Origin: Medakamo hakoo
Taxonomy: Eukaryota > Chlorophyta > Trebouxiophyceae > Coccomyxaceae
Length of the DNA stretch: 64,000 nt
Assembly (NCBI GenBank): GCA_026636295.1
Contig: CP089453.1
Location: 434,001-498,000 of the forward strand
Direction: 5' to 3'
Positions 61,408 to 64,000 of this stretch are shown here, in pieces (position 1 is the stretch's first letter; each line of letters begins with the position of its first letter). The notes under the pieces were generated by a model. That model was not told the DNA's origin. It saw nothing but the letters and a program-made list of their open reading frames with translations, and made no database searches. Both the position numbers and the translations under genes were made by a program.

Positions 61408-62652
61408 ATGCCGGCCTACGCCCAGCTCGTCATCGGCCCGGCCGGAAGCGGCAAGGTTAGTGCGGGCGCTGGCGCGGTACTCCTCCCGGGAAACTTTTCC
61501 CCGCGGCGGCCATGCGTTTTCCTTTTTCTCACGCGTCGCCCACGATCCACACACCACCAGTCCACCTACTGCGAGACGATCCGCGAGCACTGCGCCACCA
61601 TCGGCCGCACCGTGCACGTGGTGAACCTGGGTAGGTGAAAAGGAAACGGAGCGCAGGCGCGGCCGTTTTTTTCGTTCGCGCCGACAACGTTCACTCATTC
61701 CATCAACAAACGCTCCATCAACAGACCCGGCCGCGGAGGACTGCCTGTACCCCGTCGCCTTTGACGTGCGCGACCTGATCACGGTGGAGGACGCCATGGA
61801 AGAGCTGGGGCTGGGGCCCAACGGGTGAGATGAGAGAGAGAGAGAGGAGGAGAGGAGAGAAAAACGCAACGCCGCCGCGCCGCGCAACCTAGCCAGGGCT
61901 CCCCCCCCCCTTCCTCATCCACCCACCCATTTTTTTTCCATAGCGCCCTCCTGTACTGCATGGAGTTTCTGCAAGACTCCCTGGACGACTGGTTGGGTGG
62001 CGAGCTGTCGGCCTACGGCGAGGACGACTACCTGCTGTTCGACTGTCCAGGCCAGGTGGAACTGTACTCGCACGTCTCTGCGTTTCGCTCGCTCGCGGAC
62101 TTTTTGACGGGCGCGGGCTGGCACGCCGCGGCCGTCTACTGCATGGACGTCCAGTTCGCGGCGGACCCAGCCAAATTCGTGGGCGGGTGCCTGGCCGCGC
62201 TGGGCGCCATGGTCCAACTGGAACTGCCGCACGTGAATGTCCTCACAAAAGTCGACCTCCTGCCGGACGGTGGGCGGGATGCGCTGGAAGCGTTTTTGAT
62301 TCCCGACGGCCGCGCGCTCGCGGCCGACCTGGCGGAACGGCGCCGCGCACGCGGGGGTGCCAACCCGTCCGCCGCCCGCTTGGACTCGGCCGTCTGCCGC
62401 CTGTTGGATGACTGGTCCATGCTCGCCTTTGTGCCGCTGGACCGGGCGGCGGGCAGCCGGAGCCGGGGCGGTGGGGAGGAGGGTGGTGGGCACGAAGGCG
62501 ATGAAGAACAGGAGGGCGAAGGCATCGCGGCCGTCCTGGCCGCCGTCGACAACGCCATCCAGTGGGGCGAGGACGCGGACGTCCGCATCCGGGACATTGA
62601 GGGCATCGACGACGGCCGCGAGATCGAGGCGGCGCTGTGCGGGGAACCCTGA
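61408..62652 (+). CDS. GPN3: GPN-loop GTPase 3
   Basis: Four exons, 61408-61455, 61561-61630, 61725-61824, 61944-62652; 308 aa. GPN GTPases help assemble and import RNA polymerase II. The P-loop GPAGSGK|STYC is cut by intron 1 at Lys|Ser. Then VHVVNLDPAAEDCLYPVAFD, the GPN motif LGLGPNGALLYCMEFLQDSL across the last intron, YLLFDCPGQVELYSH (G3), VYCMDVQFAADPAKFV and LTKVDLL (G4). The C-terminus ends with an acidic Gly/Glu loop and IRDIEGIDDGREIEAALCGE. Convergent with AP-1 gamma over 39 bp. Confidence 0.93.
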
Positions 62653-62691
62653 GTTTTTTTTTGTAGTGTGCACTGTTTTTTTTTCCGTTCT

Positions 62692-64000
62692 TTACAAGCC
62701 GGCCGGCAGGCCCGCCACCTCCACCATTTCGACGATTTCCGCACCGTCAGCGCCTACATACGCCAGCCGCACGCGCAGCGCCAGCGCTTTGCTCCCGTGC
62801 GCGGTGTTGGTGACGGTGAGGGTCTGCGTGATGGGCGGACCGCCCGGCGTGAGGGACGCACCACTCGCGGGCGCGAGGGCCAGGCGCGCGAATTTTGGCA
62901 CCGCCGCCTGCAGAGAGACGGAGGACAGGGGGGCGGCGGTGCCAGGCGCGAGGCCTAGCTCAGCGGTGACGACGGTGTCGGGCGAGTCCGCGCCCGCCGG
63001 CTTGGTGAAAGCCAGGCGGAGGGTGAGCGGGGAGTCGGGGCGGAGGGCTGGCGTGGAGACGTGGAGGGGCGCGGGCTCAGCGGCCGCGGGCGCGGGCGGC
63101 CCTGCCACGACAGCGGGCGCAGGTGGAGCCGGCTGCTCGACAGCCGCAAACAGGTCGGCCGGTAAGGGTGGCGGCGCGCCCGGCGCGGACGCGGGCGCGG
63201 CCGGGATGGGCGCGGCGGCCGCCCCATCCAAGCCAGCGAAGGGGTCGCCACCGCCGCTCCCTGCCCCCGCCGTCGGCGGCGCCGCAATCGCGGCCGCCGT
63301 CGCCGCGCCGTCGTCCAGGGCCAGCAGGTCGCCGAGTAAGTCGGGTTCGGCGGTGGAGGCGTCGGCGGCCGCGGGCGCGGCGGCGGCGGCGGCGGCGGCC
63401 GCCGCGGCCTCGCCGCCGCCTCCAGCGGCCGCGCGCGCAAAGGCGGCCAGGTCGAGCGGCGGGACGCGCTCCAACACCGCCGCCGCCAGGGCCGGCGCAC
63501 TGCCCGCCGGCGACGCCAGGGCGGCCAGCGGGTCACCACCGGCACTGGGTCCACCGCCCAGCAAAGCCCCAAACTCGACGGCCCGGGCCTGGACTTCCGG
63601 GTCGGCGTCGCCCGCCAGCAAGCCCTGGTCGTCGACGACGCGCGCGCTGGTCGAGCCCGCGCCCCCACCGCCCGCCGCCGCGCGCGTGGCGAGCTTGGCC
63701 AGAGCCGTCAGGGCCAAGGCCCGGACATCTACAGCACCCTCCGCCCGGGCTTTGGGACCAGATGCCGCGAGCGTGGGGCCGGCCGGACCGTCCGGGATGA
63801 GCACGGCCGCGGGCAGGTCGACGGGCGCGAGCGCGCACGCGACGGCGGGGGGTGCGGCCGCCACCCGCTCCAAAGCAGCCGCCAAAACGGCCGCGTCCAG
63901 CGGCGGGTCGGGCGCGACCTCGCCAGGCAACAGCCCAGGCGGTGGCTGGGCCAGCAACAGGTCGGCCCACTCGCCGACGGCCCAGACGGCCGCGCCCAGC
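62692..64000 (-). CDS. AP1G: AP-1 complex gamma-adaptin, C-terminal part, 5' end outside window
   Basis: Open from the window edge to a TAA at 62692, about 436 codons of the C-terminus. Gamma-adaptin is the large clathrin adaptor subunit at trans-Golgi and endosomes. Seen: end of the HEAT-repeat trunk (LGAAVWAVGEWADLLL; VDVRALALTALAKLATRA; ADPEVQARAVEFGALLGG), an Ala/Pro/Gly-rich hinge with acidic clathrin-box-like DLLGDLLALDDG, and the gamma-ear domain (SSVSLQAAVPKFARLALAPA then PPITQTLTVTNTAHGSKALA). The order trunk-hinge-ear identifies AP-1 gamma and not epsilon or beta. The stop codon TAA is inside TGTAA. Convergent with GPN3. Confidence 0.9.
   Translation of the reverse strand, partial: LGAAVWAVGEWADLLLAQPPPGLLPGEVAPDPPLDAAVLAAALERVAAAPPAVACALAPVDLPAAVLIPDGPAGPTLAASGPKARAEGAVDVRALALTALAKLATRAAAGGGGAGSTSARVVDDQGLLAGDADPEVQARAVEFGALLGGGPSAGGDPLAALASPAGSAPALAAAVLERVPPLDLAAFARAAAGGGGEAAAAAAAAAAAPAAADASTAEPDLLGDLLALDDGAATAAAIAAPPTAGAGSGGGDPFAGLDGAAAAPIPAAPASAPGAPPPLPADLFAAVEQPAPPAPAVVAGPPAPAAAEPAPLHVSTPALRPDSPLTLRLAFTKPAGADSPDTVVTAELGLAPGTAAPLSSVSLQAAVPKFARLALAPASGASLTPGGPPITQTLTVTNTAHGSKALALRVRLAYVGADGAEIVEMVEVAGLPAGL

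Overview
This is a 64-kb piece of a eukaryotic nuclear genome. It is extremely GC-rich and densely packed, with 31 protein genes, short spliceosomal introns (mostly about 100-230 nt) and intergenic gaps often under 170 bp. The gene content points to a green alga: a PcyA-type bilin reductase with a plastid-like leader, a plastid-type acetylornithine aminotransferase, a PI4K-gamma kinase, a DnaJ ending in VQCAQQ and a plant-like RPS15. A cAMP-type PKA regulatory subunit is present, which argues against land plants. TGTAA signals at gene ends also fit a chlorophyte. A compact unicellular chlorophyte or prasinophyte-grade alga is the best guess; the species cannot be fixed from sequence alone.

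Layout. 1-12.3 kb: C-terminal part of RAPTOR (TOR complex 1), GRC3/NOL9 polynucleotide kinase, SYS1 (Golgi) and a 1950-aa intronless Listerin E3 ligase. 12.5-19.7 kb: two class-III aminotransferases flanking an IMPACT/YigZ gene, an uncharacterised gene overlapping the BLOC1S1 gene by 4 nt, and PcyA. 19.7-26.2 kb: a MINDY deubiquitinase, then a tandem trio of related secreted proteins with C-terminal glycine-zipper tails, with a 3 x 76-bp repeat and a perfect palindrome in their spacers. 26.8-39.4 kb: RMND1/DUF155, NADP-isocitrate dehydrogenase (6 exons, with a huge GT repeat in an intron), SmD1, a BAX-inhibitor/lifeguard protein, a PKA regulatory subunit, type-I DnaJ and RPS15. 39.9-46.9 kb: the kinetochore scaffold KNL1/Spc105, a WD40 protein and an unusual cyclophilin. 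47.0-54.8 kb: two SKI3/TTC37-like TPR genes lying tail to tail. 55.0-64 kb: a SYLF-domain protein, glycerol kinase, PI4K-gamma, GPN3 GTPase, and the 3' end of AP-1 gamma-adaptin running off the window.

The genes are mostly housekeeping and form no single pathway, though several touch mRNA or ribosome quality control (Listerin, SKI3), nutrient and cAMP signalling (RAPTOR, PKA-R) and Golgi/endosome traffic (SYS1, AP-1 gamma, BLOC1S1, PI4K-gamma). Many pairs are head-to-head with 87-232 bp between start codons or tail-to-tail with as little as 16 bp between stop codons, so shared promoters and overlapping 3' ends are likely. The most unusual points are the secreted glycine-zipper trio, the tail-to-tail SKI3 paralogues, an N-terminally acylatable PKA-R without a docking domain, a bacterial-style ATGA gene overlap, and TAA stop codons that all lie inside TGTAA. 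No viral, retroviral or transposon remnants, CRISPR arrays, tRNAs or rRNAs were recognised.
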